From NCBI RefSeq assembly GCF_000722545.1, contig NZ_JNVM01000024.1, forward strand, positions 115,848 through 179,847: a stretch of 64,000 bases of DNA, written 5' to 3'. The DNA is from Paenibacillus tyrphae (lineage in GTDB: Bacteria; Bacillota; Bacilli; Paenibacillales; NBRC-103111). The notes below the pieces were generated by a model. It was not told where the DNA came from and ran no database searches. It was given only the letters and a program-made list of their open reading frames with translations. The position numbers and the translations under genes were made by a program. Shown here one piece after another: positions 25,842-35,106 of this stretch (the first letter of the stretch is position 1; each line of letters opens with the position of its first letter).

Positions 25842-25899
25842 AATTGGGTCACCCAATTGCCCACACCTTTATACTAAGCCCAATGATTAGGCGTGTCAA
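25842..25899 (-). promoter_or_regulatory. Promoter and operator of the FadR-type regulator gene
   Basis: On the minus strand TTGACA (25894-25899), a 17-nt spacer and TAGTAT (25871-25876). The predicted start near 25864 is followed at once by the perfect palindrome AATTGGGT-C-ACCCAATT (25842-25858). Both operator copies share AATTGG-N5-CCAATT. Autorepression is inferred. Confidence 0.75.
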
Positions 25900-25929
25900 G
25901 AAAAGTTTAATGGCTCCAAAAATCAATCA

Positions 25930-25959
25930 TTGACAACAATCGGACGGCTGGAGTATATT
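25930..25959 (+). promoter_or_regulatory. Sigma-A promoter of the enolase-superfamily operon
   Basis: TTGACA at 25930-25935 is followed 18 nt later by TATATT (25954-25959). It drives the rightward operon starting at 26105. The 5' leader contains an extra AAAGGAGG at about 26000, too close to the following TTG to be convincing as a gene start. No copy of the palindromic operator is seen here. Confidence 0.65.
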
Positions 25960-26104
25960 CGAATTACAAATTAACGTCAATATAGCGACAAATTATAAAA
26001 GGAGGTTATTGGTATATATAGGCAACTTTCTGCAATTTAACGAATATATAACGACAGTTTATAAAAAGACTCTTTGCACAAACCGGATTGGAGGCTTAAT
26101 CTTC

Positions 26105-27223
26105 ATGTCTAATGCCATCAAACAAATTATTACGCACATTGTCGAGGTTCCGCTAACCCATACCTGGGAAATTTCCCTGTATTCGGCAACAACAAGACAA
26201 CACGCTATTGTCGAGGTGATTCTGGAGAGCGGTATTCGCGGATACGGCGAATCCTCCCCTTCTCCGGCATTTATGGGAGAAACGGCGGAAACGGTCAAAT
26301 TGGTGAACGATCGGTATCTGGCTCCGCCTCTGATCGGATTGCCGGTTGACGAGATTGCGTGCGCGCATGCGAAAATGAATCAAGCCATTTACGGCAATTC
26401 CGCCGCGAAATCGGCGATCGACATTGCCCTCCACGATGCGTGGGGCCAAACCTTGAATCAGCCGCTGTATAAATTAATTGGCGGAGCCGCGCGCGAAGCT
26501 GTCCCGTTAACGTACGTCGTAGGCATCAAAAGCAACCGGGATGCTTACGAAGAAGCGATGAAGCGAATCCACGAAGGCTTCGGCGTCGTCAAAATCAAAG
26601 TCGGCAGAGATCCGAAGAGAGACATCGAGCTCGTCAGCCTGATCCGCAAAGCCATTGCAGATTCCGGCAAACCGGCCAAGCTGCGCCTCGACGCCAATCA
26701 AGGGTACGACGTCCCGACCGCCATCCGGGTAATTCGTGAAATCGAGGAAACTGGCGAAGTAGAATGCGTGGAGCAGCCGGTCCGAAAATGGAACATGCTT
26801 GGGGTAAAAGAAATTCGCGATAAAGTGAAGACGCCGATCATGATCGACGAAGCCGTATTCGGGCCGGAAGACGCCATGACCGCCATTAAGCTCGGGATCG
26901 CCGATGTGATCAATCTGAAGGTTTGTAAAGTCGGGGGCATCTATCAATCGAAAAAAATCGCCGCGATGGCGGAAGCCGCCGGAATGACGTGCACGGTCGG
27001 CAGCAATCTGGAATTAGGCATCGGCATTGCCGCAAGCGCTCACTTTGTAACCGGTACGCCCGTCGTCACGTATCCGAGCGATTTCATCTGCGGAGCGTAT
27101 CTGCACGAGCACGATCTCTTGAAAACGCCGATTCAACAATTTGTGGCCGAGGGGCACATGCGCGTCACAGCTAAACCCGGATTGGGAATTGACGTCCGGA
27201 CAGACTTGCTAAAACAACAATGA
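26105..27223 (+). CDS. Enolase-superfamily enzyme (MLE/dipeptide-epimerase subgroup)
   Basis: A 372-residue mandelate racemase/muconate lactonising family protein. The capping domain is followed by a barrel with the K-x-K base VVKIKVG, metal ligands in LRLDANQ, VECVEQP and IMIDEAV, and the opposite Lys in NLKVCKVGG. This two-lysine layout is that of the MLE subgroup, which includes dipeptide epimerases, N-acylamino acid racemases and cycloisomerases. Start ATG 26105 fits the family N-terminus and has TTGGAGGC upstream. Neighbouring amidase and serine hydrolase favour an amino-acid or peptide substrate. Exact reaction unknown. Confidence 0.85.
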   Translation: MSNAIKQIITHIVEVPLTHTWEISLYSATTRQHAIVEVILESGIRGYGESSPSPAFMGETAETVKLVNDRYLAPPLIGLPVDEIACAHAKMNQAIYGNSAAKSAIDIALHDAWGQTLNQPLYKLIGGAAREAVPLTYVVGIKSNRDAYEEAMKRIHEGFGVVKIKVGRDPKRDIELVSLIRKAIADSGKPAKLRLDANQGYDVPTAIRVIREIEETGEVECVEQPVRKWNMLGVKEIRDKVKTPIMIDEAVFGPEDAMTAIKLGIADVINLKVCKVGGIYQSKKIAAMAEAAGMTCTVGSNLELGIGIAASAHFVTGTPVVTYPSDFICGAYLHEHDLLKTPIQQFVAEGHMRVTAKPGLGIDVRTDLLKQQ

Positions 27224-27242
27224 AAACGAAGAGGTGATGGCG

Positions 27243-28484
27243 TTGAACATTTCGATGGAGCGTTTGCAGCAGGACCTGGACAAGTATGCGGAATTCGGGC
27301 GCGATGCGAACGGAGGTATGACCAGGCCGAGCTTTTGCCCGGCCGATTTCGAAGTTCGGGAAATATTCGTGCGGCAGCTCGAAGCGATGGGGCTGACGGT
27401 GACGATCGACGGGGCAGCCAACATTTGGGGCACGCTGAAAGGAAACGGGCAAAAACAAGGAGCCCTTGTGATCGGCTCTCATCTGGACACCGTTCCGAAC
27501 GGCGGAAAATACGACGGCGCTTTAGGCGTATTGCTGGCCAAGGAAATTATCCGGACGATCATGGACCATAAGGTCAGCCTCGACCACGATCTGGAGATCG
27601 TTTCGTTTACCGCCGAAGAGCCGAACGACTTTAACCTTTCCACGATGGGAAGCCGCTGTTTTACGGGGAAGCTTTCACCTGATCATTTGAAAGAGGTTAC
27701 AGATTCGCAAGGCCGCCGGTTGGCAGAGGCTTTCCTTCAAGCCGGCGGAGGACTTGATAAATTCCCGGAAATGAAAACGCTTCAAAAAGATAAAAAAGCC
27801 TATATTGAGCTGCACATCGAGCAAGGCAAGCGCTTGGCCGCAAACAACATGCCGGTGGCGTCCGTAGACAAAATTGTCGGAATTTACCGCGACAAGATCA
27901 CAGTGATCGGCGAAGCCAATCATTCCGGCACCACCATGATGGAGCATCGCTGCGATGCGCTGACGGCGGCCGCGGAATTGATCCTGATGGCCGAGAACGC
28001 CGCCAGAAACGATGAAGGGGACACGGTGTGCACGGTCGGAAAGCTGGATGTGATCCCGAATGCGGCCAATATTATCCCCGGTAAGGTGGAATTTATCCTT
28101 GAGGTGCGGGGAGAAACCCGCGAAGACATCAGGCGCGTCGTTGCAGCCATTAAACAAGCATGGAAGCACGTGGAAAGCAAGCGCCGGGTCCAAATCAAAG
28201 AGCTGAACATCCTCGATCAAGCCCCCGTCCGCTTGGACGAAGAGGTCGTCGCTCTGATCGAACAAGCGGCAAGCGACAGAAACGCGCCCTTCCTGCGGCT
28301 CGCGAGTATGGCCGGACACGACGCCAGCCATATGGCCGATATTTGCAAGGCCGCCATGATCTTTGTCAAAAGCCCGAATGGAAAAAGCCATTGCCCGGAA
28401 GAATACAGCACATGGGAAGATATTGAAATTGCCGGAAACGTCATGCTGGACGCCGTCTTGAAGGCCGATCGACACCTGGGTTAA
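27243..28484 (+). CDS. M20-family amidase (N-carbamoyl-amino-acid hydrolase type)
   Basis: A 413-residue metallo-amidase of the hydantoinase/carbamoylase branch of peptidase family M20: GSHLDTVPNGGKYDGALGV (metal His and bridging Asp), TAEEPNDF (catalytic Glu), ELHIEQGKRL, and a dimerisation domain with HSGTTMMEHRCDA. The family includes N-carbamoyl-L-amino-acid hydrolase, allantoate amidohydrolase and beta-ureidopropionase. A TTG at 27243 is placed best behind AGAGGTGA; ATG 27237 is possible. It likely acts with the preceding racemase/epimerase-like enzyme. Confidence 0.88.
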   Translation: MNISMERLQQDLDKYAEFGRDANGGMTRPSFCPADFEVREIFVRQLEAMGLTVTIDGAANIWGTLKGNGQKQGALVIGSHLDTVPNGGKYDGALGVLLAKEIIRTIMDHKVSLDHDLEIVSFTAEEPNDFNLSTMGSRCFTGKLSPDHLKEVTDSQGRRLAEAFLQAGGGLDKFPEMKTLQKDKKAYIELHIEQGKRLAANNMPVASVDKIVGIYRDKITVIGEANHSGTTMMEHRCDALTAAAELILMAENAARNDEGDTVCTVGKLDVIPNAANIIPGKVEFILEVRGETREDIRRVVAAIKQAWKHVESKRRVQIKELNILDQAPVRLDEEVVALIEQAASDRNAPFLRLASMAGHDASHMADICKAAMIFVKSPNGKSHCPEEYSTWEDIEIAGNVMLDAVLKADRHLG

Positions 28485-28508
28485 CACATACATCAAGGGA
28501 GGTTTTTT

Positions 28509-29825
28509 ATGATGATCCAAAGCCCTTCTCTTCTCGGACTGGTTCCCCTGCTCTTATTTATCGGTTTAATTTTCATCCGATGGAACCCCATCGCGGCCAT
28601 TGGCACCTCCATCATCGTGGGAGCCCTTATGAGCGGCGCAAGCTTAATGGATGTCGCTACCGTCATCGGCAAAAACGGGATGGCCGATTTTATCGCCTAT
28701 ATCGGCCTTGTCATCTTGGCCGGCGGCGGCTTGGGAAAAATCGCCGAAAAGACAGGCGTCGCCCGCAACATCGTACGCTTTATCATGAACAAAGTCGGGA
28801 TCAACACGCCGAACAAAGCGATGATCAGCACCATGATCGCTTCCTCCCTGCTGGCCGCTTTGTTAGGTACGCTGGCCGGGGCCAACGCAATCGTCGCTCC
28901 CGTCCTGATCCCTGTGGTAGCTGCAGCCGGCCTGTCCTCCAGCGTCGTGGCCATCCTGTTCCACGGCGCGGCCGCAGCCGGGTTGTTGCTTGGACCTTTC
29001 ACTCCGCCTATGGTAACCTTAATGGAGCTGACAGGCTTAACCTATCCCCAGGTACTTCTCCATGCGGGACTTCCTGTCGCCGTCATTATATGGGTCGTCA
29101 CCTTTGTCTACAGCAAGCGAATCCTGAAAAAGACTCTGCTTTTGCATCCGTATTCCGATGACGACATCAGCGCGTTCCAGCAAGAAGAACAGCCCGATGC
29201 CAGGACGCGAAAAATTACGACCCAGGCTACCGTCGCCTTTCTCATCACCTTACTCGGTTCCATTGCCTACGGAATTGCGATCAAAGGAGGGTCTACGTTT
29301 ACCATCGTCGTAATCTTATTAACGGCGCTGATTACCGGACTCGTCGGAAGGCTTACTCCCAATCAAATTGCCGATACCTTTGTCGAAGGTGCCAAACCGC
29401 TTCTGTGGATCTTTATCCAGTTTATCTTGTTTACACCCTTCATCTACTTCACTGAAAAAATGGGCGGCTTCGAAGCCCTCAAAAATTTGCTGCTTCCTTA
29501 CGTAGAGCATGGCGGACAAACGACGATGATCATTTTGAGCACACTCGTGAATATCACCGGTATTCCGGGAGCCGCGGTAGCGCATTCTATTCTCATGCAT
29601 AAGATGTTCCTCCCTACCGTCACGGATCTGGCTATTCCGATGCCGGTCTGGGTTCTCGCTCTCTTGGTCGGCTCGCAAATGCCGTTCTTCTTGTACCCGA
29701 CCGGGGATGCGCTCGGCTCTATGGGATTGGCCCGTTCCAAAGACCTGAAAAATGTAATCGTTTTCGGTGTCGTCGTGACCGCTGCCGTCTTTTTATTCAT
29801 TGTCGTGCGCGCGCTCTTCTTATAA
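28509..29825 (+). CDS. GntP/anion-transporter-like permease
   Basis: A 438-residue integral membrane protein with about 11-12 hydrophobic helices, and repeated motifs GGGLGKIAEKTG and LAGANAIVAPVLIP, reminiscent of the GntP/ion-transporter superfamily. It would import an organic acid or acylated amino acid for the two enzymes upstream. Start ATG behind AAGGGAGG. Substrate unknown. Confidence 0.75.
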   Translation: MMIQSPSLLGLVPLLLFIGLIFIRWNPIAAIGTSIIVGALMSGASLMDVATVIGKNGMADFIAYIGLVILAGGGLGKIAEKTGVARNIVRFIMNKVGINTPNKAMISTMIASSLLAALLGTLAGANAIVAPVLIPVVAAAGLSSSVVAILFHGAAAAGLLLGPFTPPMVTLMELTGLTYPQVLLHAGLPVAVIIWVVTFVYSKRILKKTLLLHPYSDDDISAFQQEEQPDARTRKITTQATVAFLITLLGSIAYGIAIKGGSTFTIVVILLTALITGLVGRLTPNQIADTFVEGAKPLLWIFIQFILFTPFIYFTEKMGGFEALKNLLLPYVEHGGQTTMIILSTLVNITGIPGAAVAHSILMHKMFLPTVTDLAIPMPVWVLALLVGSQMPFFLYPTGDALGSMGLARSKDLKNVIVFGVVVTAAVFLFIVVRALFL

Positions 29826-29848
29826 CTAAATGGAAAGTGATGATCGCT

Positions 29849-30643
29849 ATGAACTTTACCCAGCTTGAAGCCACCATACGCCAAGCCGCCTCTTCGGTAG
29901 AAGGCAAAGCGGGAATTGCCGTCGACACGGCCGAGGGGCAAATTCACATCCATGCGGACGAGCCGTTCCCTTCCGCCAGCTTGATTAAAATTCCCATTCT
30001 GCTAGAAGCCTATCGGCAAGCGCAAGAAGGCAGGCTGGATCTGCATCAGCCTTATGCCGTTCCTTCCGGGGAGCGCGTGGGCGGAACAGGCGTGATTCAT
30101 CAATTATCCGGCGCGCTGCGCCTGTCTTTGCAGGATCTCATGGCCTTAATGATTATCGTTTCGGACAATACCGCGACGAATATGATTATCGATCTGATCG
30201 GCATGGGGACCGTGAACAAGCTATCGGACGGTCTGGGATGCGGCGCAACCGTTCTGGGCCGGAAAATGCTCGATTTCCAAGCCAAGCGGAACGGGAAAGA
30301 CAACTTCACCTCAGCCCGCGATATGATTATTTTCCTCAAAGAAATCGTCGACGGAAGCACCTTGAAGCAAGAGGCTAAAGACGCCGCGCTGCAGTTGCTG
30401 CGGAATCAGCAGTTTAATGCGAAATTGCCTGCCCGGATGATCGGCGGCTTTTCGTTGGACAAGCCGGTGCTTGCCCACAAAACGGGCGAGCTGCCAGGAA
30501 CGGAGCATGATGCGGGCATCCTGCAGGTGAACGGGAAAACCGCCTACATCGCCGTCCTCACCACCGATCTGGTTGACAATCTTCCCGCGCAGCAGGTAAT
30601 ATCAACAATTGGGAAGGCCGTTTTTGATTATTTAAACGAATAG
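29849..30643 (+). CDS. Cytoplasmic class A beta-lactamase-fold serine hydrolase
   Basis: About 264 residues with the class A motifs in order: S-x-x-K as SASLIK near residue 46, SDN as VSDNTATN near 107, and KTG as HKTGELPGTEHDAG near 212. There is no signal peptide or lipobox, so unlike resistance beta-lactamases it stays in the cytoplasm. The usual omega-loop E-x-x-L-N is not evident; KMLDFQAKRN occupies its place. Position after an amidase and permease suggests an intracellular amidase or peptidase acting on the imported compound. The start could be 29840 or 29837. Confidence 0.82.
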   Translation: MNFTQLEATIRQAASSVEGKAGIAVDTAEGQIHIHADEPFPSASLIKIPILLEAYRQAQEGRLDLHQPYAVPSGERVGGTGVIHQLSGALRLSLQDLMALMIIVSDNTATNMIIDLIGMGTVNKLSDGLGCGATVLGRKMLDFQAKRNGKDNFTSARDMIIFLKEIVDGSTLKQEAKDAALQLLRNQQFNAKLPARMIGGFSLDKPVLAHKTGELPGTEHDAGILQVNGKTAYIAVLTTDLVDNLPAQQVISTIGKAVFDYLNE

Positions 30644-30655
30644 TTCATTCTTAAG

Positions 30656-30680
30656 CCCCTGGAATTCTCAGGGGTGTTTT
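30656..30680 (+). terminator. Weak terminator after the serine hydrolase gene
   Basis: CCCCTG and CAGGGG form a 6-bp stem with a 7-nt loop followed by TGTTTT. Located 13 nt after the serine hydrolase stop and before the regulator gene, so it may separate or reduce transcription of the latter. Confidence 0.5.
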
Positions 30681-30713
30681 GACTATATGGCGATACGATT
30701 TGGAGGATTGGGC

Positions 30714-31994
30714 ATGGTGATCAAAATTGCCGTTATCGGGTCTGAAAAAATGGCGGATAAAGTACTCCGCTTAAACAGCCATGCCAACGTGCAAATCCGC
30801 TCGCTCATTTATGACAAGCCGGAAGAGAGCGCCAAGCTGGTCAAGATGGCGCAAAATGACGACGTCCTGTTTTTCACGGGCCCTTTTCCGTATTTTTTCG
30901 CTAAGGACGAGATTGAGAAACGGGGGATTCCCGCCGTTTATATCCCGCTGGACGAGCTGGTGTTTACCGTCTCGCTCTATTACATCAGGGACACGCTCTG
31001 CATTCATCCGGACCGGTTATCGATCGATATCCCTTACAAAGAGGTCGTCCTGCATGTGTTGGACGAACTGAATATCGACGCCGCCCGGATTTATATCAAA
31101 GAGCATGAGCATTATCATACCGACGAGATTGTAAAGTTTCACCACGAGCAATGGAAGACCGGAAATGTCGATTTTGTGTTGACCTCCGTCCAATCCGTGC
31201 ATAAAAAGCTGGAACAATTAGGCATCCCCAGCTTTCGCATGATCATTCCGAAAAAAAATATTCTAGACACGCTTCAGCACGCCGTCGCCAAGGGAGAACT
31301 GCTGTTAAGCCAAGCGTCCCAGATTGCCGCGGGCATCGTTCAAATCGACTATCCTGATGAAGCGCAGGCCGCGGATACGGAACTGCATGCCAAGCTGCAT
31401 GAGCTGCTGCTGGACTTGGGGAAAAAGATGAACGCTTCGGTGAAACGCATCGACGACCGCACGTTTATGATTTACGGAACGAGGGGCGGCATCCGGCAAA
31501 TCACCGGCAATTACCACGTATTTCCTATTCTAGATCAGTTGAAACCGTTCACGCAGGCCATCATCCGCTTCGGTTTCGGTTTCGGCGTCACGGCGCTCGA
31601 ATCGGAAGAGCACGCCCAAATCGGCTTATATCATGCCAAGAAGCATGCGGGCCACGGCGCGTACATCGTTACCGAGAATAAAAAGGTCATCGGGCCGTTA
31701 CATCATAAAACAACCAAAACCTTTCAGCTTCAAAGCGATGATGAACACCTCCTTACGGTTGCCAAGCAAACCGGGATCAGCGTTTCCAGCATTACCAAAA
31801 TCATCGATTTTATCCATCTGCGTCACAACCGGATTTTTTCGGCGTCCGATCTGGCCGACTATCTGCAATTAAGCAAACGGAGCGCCGAACGCCTATTGAA
31901 GAAGCTGGTCGATAGCGGCTATGCCGAAATATCGGGCGAGGAGCAGCCGTACCAGAAGGGCAGACCGCGGGCCTTGTATAAAATTTTGCTATGA
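30714..31994 (+). CDS. Putative winged-helix regulator with N-terminal sensor
   Basis: A 426-residue cytoplasmic protein from ATG 30714 (TTGGAGG seven bases upstream). The N-terminal part (KIAVIGSEKMADKVL) resembles a Rossmann-type or PrpR-N-like sensor. The middle segment YHAKKHAGHGAYIVTENKKV recalls degenerate GGDEF-like domains of PucR/CdaR-type regulators. The C-terminus has a winged helix, FSASDLADYLQLSKRSAERL. It probably senses the substrate of the upstream cluster. No exact family was recognised. Confidence 0.65.
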   Translation: MVIKIAVIGSEKMADKVLRLNSHANVQIRSLIYDKPEESAKLVKMAQNDDVLFFTGPFPYFFAKDEIEKRGIPAVYIPLDELVFTVSLYYIRDTLCIHPDRLSIDIPYKEVVLHVLDELNIDAARIYIKEHEHYHTDEIVKFHHEQWKTGNVDFVLTSVQSVHKKLEQLGIPSFRMIIPKKNILDTLQHAVAKGELLLSQASQIAAGIVQIDYPDEAQAADTELHAKLHELLLDLGKKMNASVKRIDDRTFMIYGTRGGIRQITGNYHVFPILDQLKPFTQAIIRFGFGFGVTALESEEHAQIGLYHAKKHAGHGAYIVTENKKVIGPLHHKTTKTFQLQSDDEHLLTVAKQTGISVSSITKIIDFIHLRHNRIFSASDLADYLQLSKRSAERLLKKLVDSGYAEISGEEQPYQKGRPRALYKILL

Positions 31995-32011
31995 CCCTTG
32001 ATATCGCTGGC

Positions 32012-32053
32012 AAAAAAAAGCCAAGTCCGAACTAGGTTCGGCTTGGCTTTTTT
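32012..32053. terminator. Bidirectional terminator between convergent genes
   Basis: AAAAAAAGCCAAGTCCGAAC and GTTCGGCTTGGCTTTTTT form a long stem with A and T tracts on both sides, serving the rightward regulator gene and the leftward GH2 gene. The GH2 stop codon is in the loop, so its last six codons lie in one arm. Confidence 0.9.
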
Positions 32054-33798
32054 GACGATCCTCGGCCCCAAAGCGCCTTCAGCTTATGCGCCGAAAGCTT
32101 CGGCTGGCGGTCGCGCGTGAACACGCCCTTACGGTTGACGACGACCCGCGAAGGGGTTTGGCTTGTTTTAAAATCGGCGAACGACCATACGTGAGCGCCG
32201 ATCGTATACGGCTTTTGCCGGATGATTTCATACTGCCGGGTAACCATCTCCGCCTGATACTCCTCGGAAAACACCTCCGGCGGGTCGACATGCACGCCGG
32301 CGACCGCATCCGCTCCGAACTCCGTCACGATCACCGGCTTGCCGAGAACCTCGTAGCAGCGGTCCAGCTTCTCGCTCAGGATGCGGCAGCCTTCGTCCAA
32401 CCGGCCGGCCTGCTCGTACCAGCCGTGATACCGGTTAAGGCTGACAAAATCGTAATGCTTCAGCGCGACGTCCTTCTCCACATCGACGCAATTGACAATC
32501 GTAATCGGCCGCGTATCGTCCAAGGATTTCGCATGGCTGTACAGCGCTTCGTAGAACGCATCCGCCTCCGGGGCCAACGTATCTCCTTCGTTCGCCAAGC
32601 TCCAGGCGATAACGCACGGGTGGTTCACATCGCGTTCGATCATTTCCGTGATTACCCGTTTCGCTTTATTCAGGATGGCGGTTCCCTGGTAATGGCTGCG
32701 GACGAAGCCGACGAAAGGCGTCTCACCGATCACCAACAGGCCGTGCTTATCCGCATAGCTTAAAAATTCGTCGCTGTACGGATAATGCGACGTGCGGACC
32801 GAGTTCGCTCCGATCCAGTTCAGCAGGTTGAAATCTTTGGCGATGACCGCGGGAGAGATGCCTTTGCCCAGTACCGGGAAATCCTCGTGCATGCCGAAGC
32901 CGGTGAGAAATACCGGCTTGCCGTTTAGCAAAAGCTCGGTGCCCCGAATCGACACGGTTCGAATGCCGAACGTTTGCACGTACTGATCGATCACTTGGCC
33001 ATCTCCGTCCGTCAAGCGGACTTCCAATTCGTACAGGAAGGGGTCCTCCGGACACCACAGTCTTGCCGCGGGAACGGTAAAGTCAAATACAGCCTTGGCC
33101 CCATCCGCTCCAATCTCTACGGACGAACGGCATTGTGTGCCCCGAATGCTAACAGTGCAAGCACCTTCGAAGCCTTCGCTTAGACCGACATGAGCTTTGA
33201 CTTTGCCGTCCGTACCGTCGATCCCCGTCGTGATCTGAATGTCGCTGACAAAGGACAGCGGAGTCGTAAACAGCGTCACCGAACGATGAATGCCGCCATA
33301 AGGAAAAAAGTCGTAGTAATTGTTCGGATATTGTCCTTTAAATCCGACGATCTGCTCGTCCTCCACGTCTCCCGGAGGAAGGCGGTCGGCCGCGATGGCG
33401 GCGTCTACCCGGATCGTAATGCGGTTCGGGCCGTCCCAGCGGACATGGTCGGTAATCTCGAACACGAATGGAAGATGAGCGCCTTCATGCCGGCCGACTT
33501 CCGTCCCGTTCACCCAAACGGTCGACAAGTAATTGGCCGAGCCGACGCGCAGCCAGATCCGTTCCGAGCGAAGCTGCCGGGAAAGCTCCACCTCCCGCTC
33601 ATACCAGCCCGTGCCGAAAAAGTACATCAAATCCTGAAATTGCTCGTTCCAGCTGGCCGGTACCCCGATTTCCCTGTCGGCCGGCAGTTGAAGCGGCCAA
33701 CCCCGTTGTTCCCCGTCATCGTTAACATCCGGTGCAAACTTCCAAAATCCGTCTAGCGAAATCATCGCTCTGGAACTACTTGATTGTGGATACAGCAT
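32032..33798 (-). CDS. Glycoside hydrolase family 2, beta-glucuronidase-like
   Basis: A 588-residue GH2 enzyme: N-terminal jelly-roll with LDGFWKF and WYEREVEL, an immunoglobulin-like domain, and a TIM barrel with NSVRTSHYPYS, the acid/base Glu in WSLANEGDT and the nucleophile Glu in VTEFGAD. This layout is closest to beta-glucuronidases. No signal peptide, so cytoplasmic. Start ATG 33798 has GGAGGGAG upstream; an earlier in-frame ATG lacks one. The preceding genes on the strand are a membrane PPIase-like protein and a secreted beta-helix protein, possibly a polysaccharide-use group. Confidence 0.88.
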   Translation of the reverse strand: MLYPQSSSSRAMISLDGFWKFAPDVNDDGEQRGWPLQLPADREIGVPASWNEQFQDLMYFFGTGWYEREVELSRQLRSERIWLRVGSANYLSTVWVNGTEVGRHEGAHLPFVFEITDHVRWDGPNRITIRVDAAIAADRLPPGDVEDEQIVGFKGQYPNNYYDFFPYGGIHRSVTLFTTPLSFVSDIQITTGIDGTDGKVKAHVGLSEGFEGACTVSIRGTQCRSSVEIGADGAKAVFDFTVPAARLWCPEDPFLYELEVRLTDGDGQVIDQYVQTFGIRTVSIRGTELLLNGKPVFLTGFGMHEDFPVLGKGISPAVIAKDFNLLNWIGANSVRTSHYPYSDEFLSYADKHGLLVIGETPFVGFVRSHYQGTAILNKAKRVITEMIERDVNHPCVIAWSLANEGDTLAPEADAFYEALYSHAKSLDDTRPITIVNCVDVEKDVALKHYDFVSLNRYHGWYEQAGRLDEGCRILSEKLDRCYEVLGKPVIVTEFGADAVAGVHVDPPEVFSEEYQAEMVTRQYEIIRQKPYTIGAHVWSFADFKTSQTPSRVVVNRKGVFTRDRQPKLSAHKLKALWGRGSSKKPSRT

Positions 33799-33930
33799 AA
33801 GCTCCCTCCGTCTTCGATCATCTCTGGTTGCATTCCTACGGAACATGATAGCACGGAGCGCCTGCTAAAGATTTGCATGATTTTTACCGGATGTGTTCAT
33901 TATTTTGACTTGTTGGCACGTGGAGGCCAG

Positions 33931-34995
33931 CTAACGCACGGCGATCTCGTCATAAACCTTAGGATGAATGACGAGATTCGCGTTTTTCGCCGTCTCGGTG
34001 ACCTGTTCTTCCAACTTCTCTTCAGCGTACTTCCATTTCAGCCGCTCCTGGACATCTTCAAATCGGAGATCCCCGCCCGGTGTACGGTCCGTACATTGAA
34101 GGACGAATACCGATCCGGCCGTTTCGAATCGTTCGCTGACTTCACCCGGCTTCAGCTTTTGGACAGCAGCGAGCACCTTTTCCTCTTCTTCGCTGCTATC
34201 CACAGCATAGCTCGATTCGTCGAAGGTTCTTTCCTTCACCAACGCGTTTACCCCAAGCTGCCGGACAACCGCATCGGCCTCCTTGCTGCCCGCCAGTCCG
34301 GATCGGATTCCGTTCATCGTCTCCATCGCGGCGCTTCTTGTTAAGGAGCCGGGACCGTCCCCGCTTCCAAAAGCCAATTCAACGACTTGCGTACGAATAC
34401 GGTCGGGCTTCTTCAGCTCCCCTTTTTTTCGCAGGTTTTCGTAAGCGGCATGCAGCGCCTCATTCGCGGCCTGAGCTTCATGTTTCGCAGCATAATCAAG
34501 AAGCTGCCGTTTGATCGTATCGTGAACGTGGTTGAAATAGGCAATCTCGCTATACTCGCGGGGCCCGAATATAGGCTGGCCCTTTTTCACAGCTTCTGCT
34601 CTTCTTTTGTTTTCTTCGGCCAGACTCTCTTTAAAGCCTCTGTAGCTGACATCATCCGTCAGTCCGTATTGCTTGGCCAGAAGCTGCTCTGTCTTTATGA
34701 TTTTAAGCTTTTCCAGCGTTTTTTTCTTCGCCATCTCCAATGGAATTTCACCGTTGAAGCTTGTCGTCCAAAATTTCGCGCTATCTTGCGCGCCATAGGT
34801 TTCATGAAAATATCCATACACTTCCGCTACACGATCCTTTAGAACCATTTCAAATTCACCCAAGACAACAGGTTCCCCGTTGATCGTCAAAACCTCTGCA
34901 TAAGCATCGCGGCCGGACCGCTGTCCGAACAAGAAGAACAATAAAACAAGCAAAGCTGCAAGCAGCACAATAACAAGCGACATCCGTTTCTTCAT
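33931..34995 (-). CDS. Membrane-anchored PpiC/SurA-like peptidyl-prolyl isomerase protein
   Basis: A 354-residue protein with a single N-terminal membrane helix (LVIVLLAALLVLLFFLF) and an extracellular helical region followed by a parvulin-like C-terminal part (LKPGEVSERFETAGSVFVLQ). This is the architecture of PrsA/SurA-type foldases, without a lipobox. It may help fold the secreted beta-helix protein encoded upstream. Sequence conservation of the parvulin site is weak. Confidence 0.65.
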   Translation of the reverse strand: MKKRMSLVIVLLAALLVLLFFLFGQRSGRDAYAEVLTINGEPVVLGEFEMVLKDRVAEVYGYFHETYGAQDSAKFWTTSFNGEIPLEMAKKKTLEKLKIIKTEQLLAKQYGLTDDVSYRGFKESLAEENKRRAEAVKKGQPIFGPREYSEIAYFNHVHDTIKRQLLDYAAKHEAQAANEALHAAYENLRKKGELKKPDRIRTQVVELAFGSGDGPGSLTRSAAMETMNGIRSGLAGSKEADAVVRQLGVNALVKERTFDESSYAVDSSEEEEKVLAAVQKLKPGEVSERFETAGSVFVLQCTDRTPGGDLRFEDVQERLKWKYAEEKLEEQVTETAKNANLVIHPKVYDEIAVR

Positions 34996-35011
34996 GTGAA
35001 AAGCCTCCTAA

Positions 35012-35072
35012 AAAAACATCAAGGAAATAGCAGAGACTCCGTCATTCCGTCATCCAAGCTTCTGCTATTTCC
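35012..35072 (-). terminator. Long stem after the beta-helix gene
   Basis: GGAAATAGCAGA (35023-35034) and TCTGCTATTTCC (35061-35072) are perfectly complementary over 12 bp, with seven U a few bases later on the minus strand. It lies 35 nt after the beta-helix stop. Confidence 0.65.
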
Positions 35073-35106
35073 CGATGATCCTAACAATCCCTCTAAGTAA
35101 GGGAGG

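Noticed and set aside
25864..25864. Earlier start for the FadR-type regulator
   Set aside because: It would put the promoter start point and operator within the coding region; no ribosome site.
26009..26104. N-terminal extension of the enolase-superfamily enzyme from TTG 26009
   Set aside because: The AAAGGAGG is only about 3 nt from the TTG and the added residues do not fit the family; ATG 26105 has its own ribosome site.
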